Positions 63,378 through 64,000 of a DNA stretch of 64,000 nt are shown here, piece after piece. Numbering within the stretch: position 1 is the first letter of the stretch; each line of letters begins with the position of its first letter. The stretch lies in the NCBI GenBank assembly GCA_963921935.1, contig OY998175.1, positions 150,899,309-150,963,308 of the forward strand, in the 5' to 3' direction. The DNA is from Galeruca laticollis. Taxonomy: Eukaryota > Arthropoda > Insecta > Coleoptera > Chrysomelidae. The notes under the pieces were generated by a model, which was not told where the DNA came from, ran no database searches, and was given only the letters and a program-made list of their open reading frames with translations. The translations under genes and the position numbers were made by a program.

Positions 63378-64000
63378 TTGAATAAAAATTATATAATGAA
63401 TTTCACTTTTGCCCATGTTAATGTTCGCTTTTTAATTCCACATTTGAATGCACTACACTTGCACATTGATGCTGAGAAATACGATATGATAGGGATCACA
63501 GAGACATGGCTACATCCAGAAATACCAAACAACGTAATCGCAATACAGGTTTACAATTATATTAGACTTGATCGTTTGGTGAGAAGGAGAGGTGGAATTG
63601 GTATTTAGGTAAGGAATAATTTAAGTGCCAATATTATCTGGAATGCATCATCCGACCATTTAGAACAATTATGGATAGAAATTGAGTTAGGAAATTATAA
63701 ACATGCTTTTGGAGTAGCATACAGACCGCCAAATTCAGATTATGTAACTTTCCTTGGAAATTTTAAAGATGCCTTGATCAGAATATACTCAAACTATGAC
63801 AAAATTAAATGCATGGGTGATTTCAATATAAACCAACTGGACATCAATTCACTAGCATCGAGTAATCTCTTATCCGTTACAGATTCATTAAATTTGACTC
63901 AAAAAATAAAAAGTCCTACTAGCACGTCTAAGAACAACATGACACTGATAGATCTAATTTTTTCGAACCTCGATGATATCACAGAGGCTGTCGTTCTTGA
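63378..64000 (+). pseudogene. LINE ORF2 N-terminus: AP-like endonuclease, partial at edge
   Basis: The frame opens MNKNYIMNFTFAHVNVRFLI with the blocks HVNVR, YDMIGITETWLHPE (catalytic Glu), YNYIRLDR..RRGGIGI, FGVAYRPPNSD, CMGDFNINQLD (catalytic DFN) and LIDLIFSNLDD. A single in-frame TAG at 63606 (within GGIGI.VRNN) is the only lesion seen; the same frame then stays open to 64000. The RPPNSD and GDFN spacing suits CR1/L2-type endonucleases. The last block (S.H) and the RT are outside the window. Confidence 0.85.

Larger units (their letters stand above)
61131..64000 (+). mobile_element. CR1-like LINE, cut by the window edge
   Basis: ORF1 (61131-61279 and 62566-63194) is followed by a near-intact endonuclease ORF2 starting at 63378 that runs to the end of the window. 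A 1.28-kb tandem-repeat insertion splits ORF1. The RT would lie beyond 64000. Confidence 0.8.

Overview
This is AT-rich eukaryotic, almost certainly insect, DNA. It contains exons of an animal gene (Spire), spliced introns, (TA)n microsatellites and a dense layer of arthropod-type transposable elements. The insect order cannot be resolved from the sequence. No tRNA, rRNA, CRISPR or prokaryotic gene organisation was seen.

Host genes are few. Two minus-strand exons at 42507-43303 encode the end of the linker and the modified FYVE zinc finger of the actin nucleator Spire. One plus-strand terminal exon at 6124-6365 encodes a ten-cysteine TIL-type domain. Everything else recognisable is mobile DNA, so most of the window is intron or intergenic sequence filled by nested insertions.

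Layout: 306-1745 decayed pogo-like transposon; 1747-4523 3' half of a Ty1/copia element with one LTR; 4540-5076 decayed two-exon gene; 6760-7480 LINE RT relic; 7680-10292 mariner-like element with ~400-bp terminal repeats and a nested foldback; 10759-10933 mariner MITE; 11628-12791 TIR-bounded element carrying a heat-shock-like promoter; 13630-14350 tandem repeat; 15831-17890 pogo-like element with a PHD-like finger; 18120-18745 mariner N-terminus split by a MITE; 20946-23291 complete but mutated piggyBac; 23506-24000 tandem repeat plus retropepsin-like fragment; 24545-25500 LINE relic; 26027-26082 hammerhead ribozyme motif; 27006-27700 hAT relic; 28541-30844 second piggyBac; 31302-33604 third piggyBac with 15-bp TIRs; 34497-35051 mariner MITE; 35437-39108 pogo element containing an 807-bp MITE; 39480-41830 LINE relics; 43400-47600 near-complete Jockey-type LINE in a Spire intron; 47692-50153 second Jockey-type LINE split by a foldback; 50614-52900 Penelope-like copies and a 350-bp tandem repeat, both with hammerhead motifs and embedded in (TA)n; 53052-55402 large palindrome around a Cys-rich exon; 55836-60834 Ty3/gypsy element (tRNA-Trp primer site) whose PR-RT-RH region is replaced by LINE ORF1-like sequence; 61131-64000 CR1-like LINE whose ORF1 is split by a tandem-repeat insertion, running off the right edge.

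The most interesting signal is the repeated association of self-cleaving hammerhead-type folds (six occurrences in three sequence families) with Penelope-like or tandem-repeat DNA, most of it flanked by (TA)n tracts. Other points of note are piggyBac elements with 16-bp subterminal palindromes, one of them with a 4-bp ATAG flank instead of TTAA, and a heat-shock-type promoter carried inside a TIR-bounded element.
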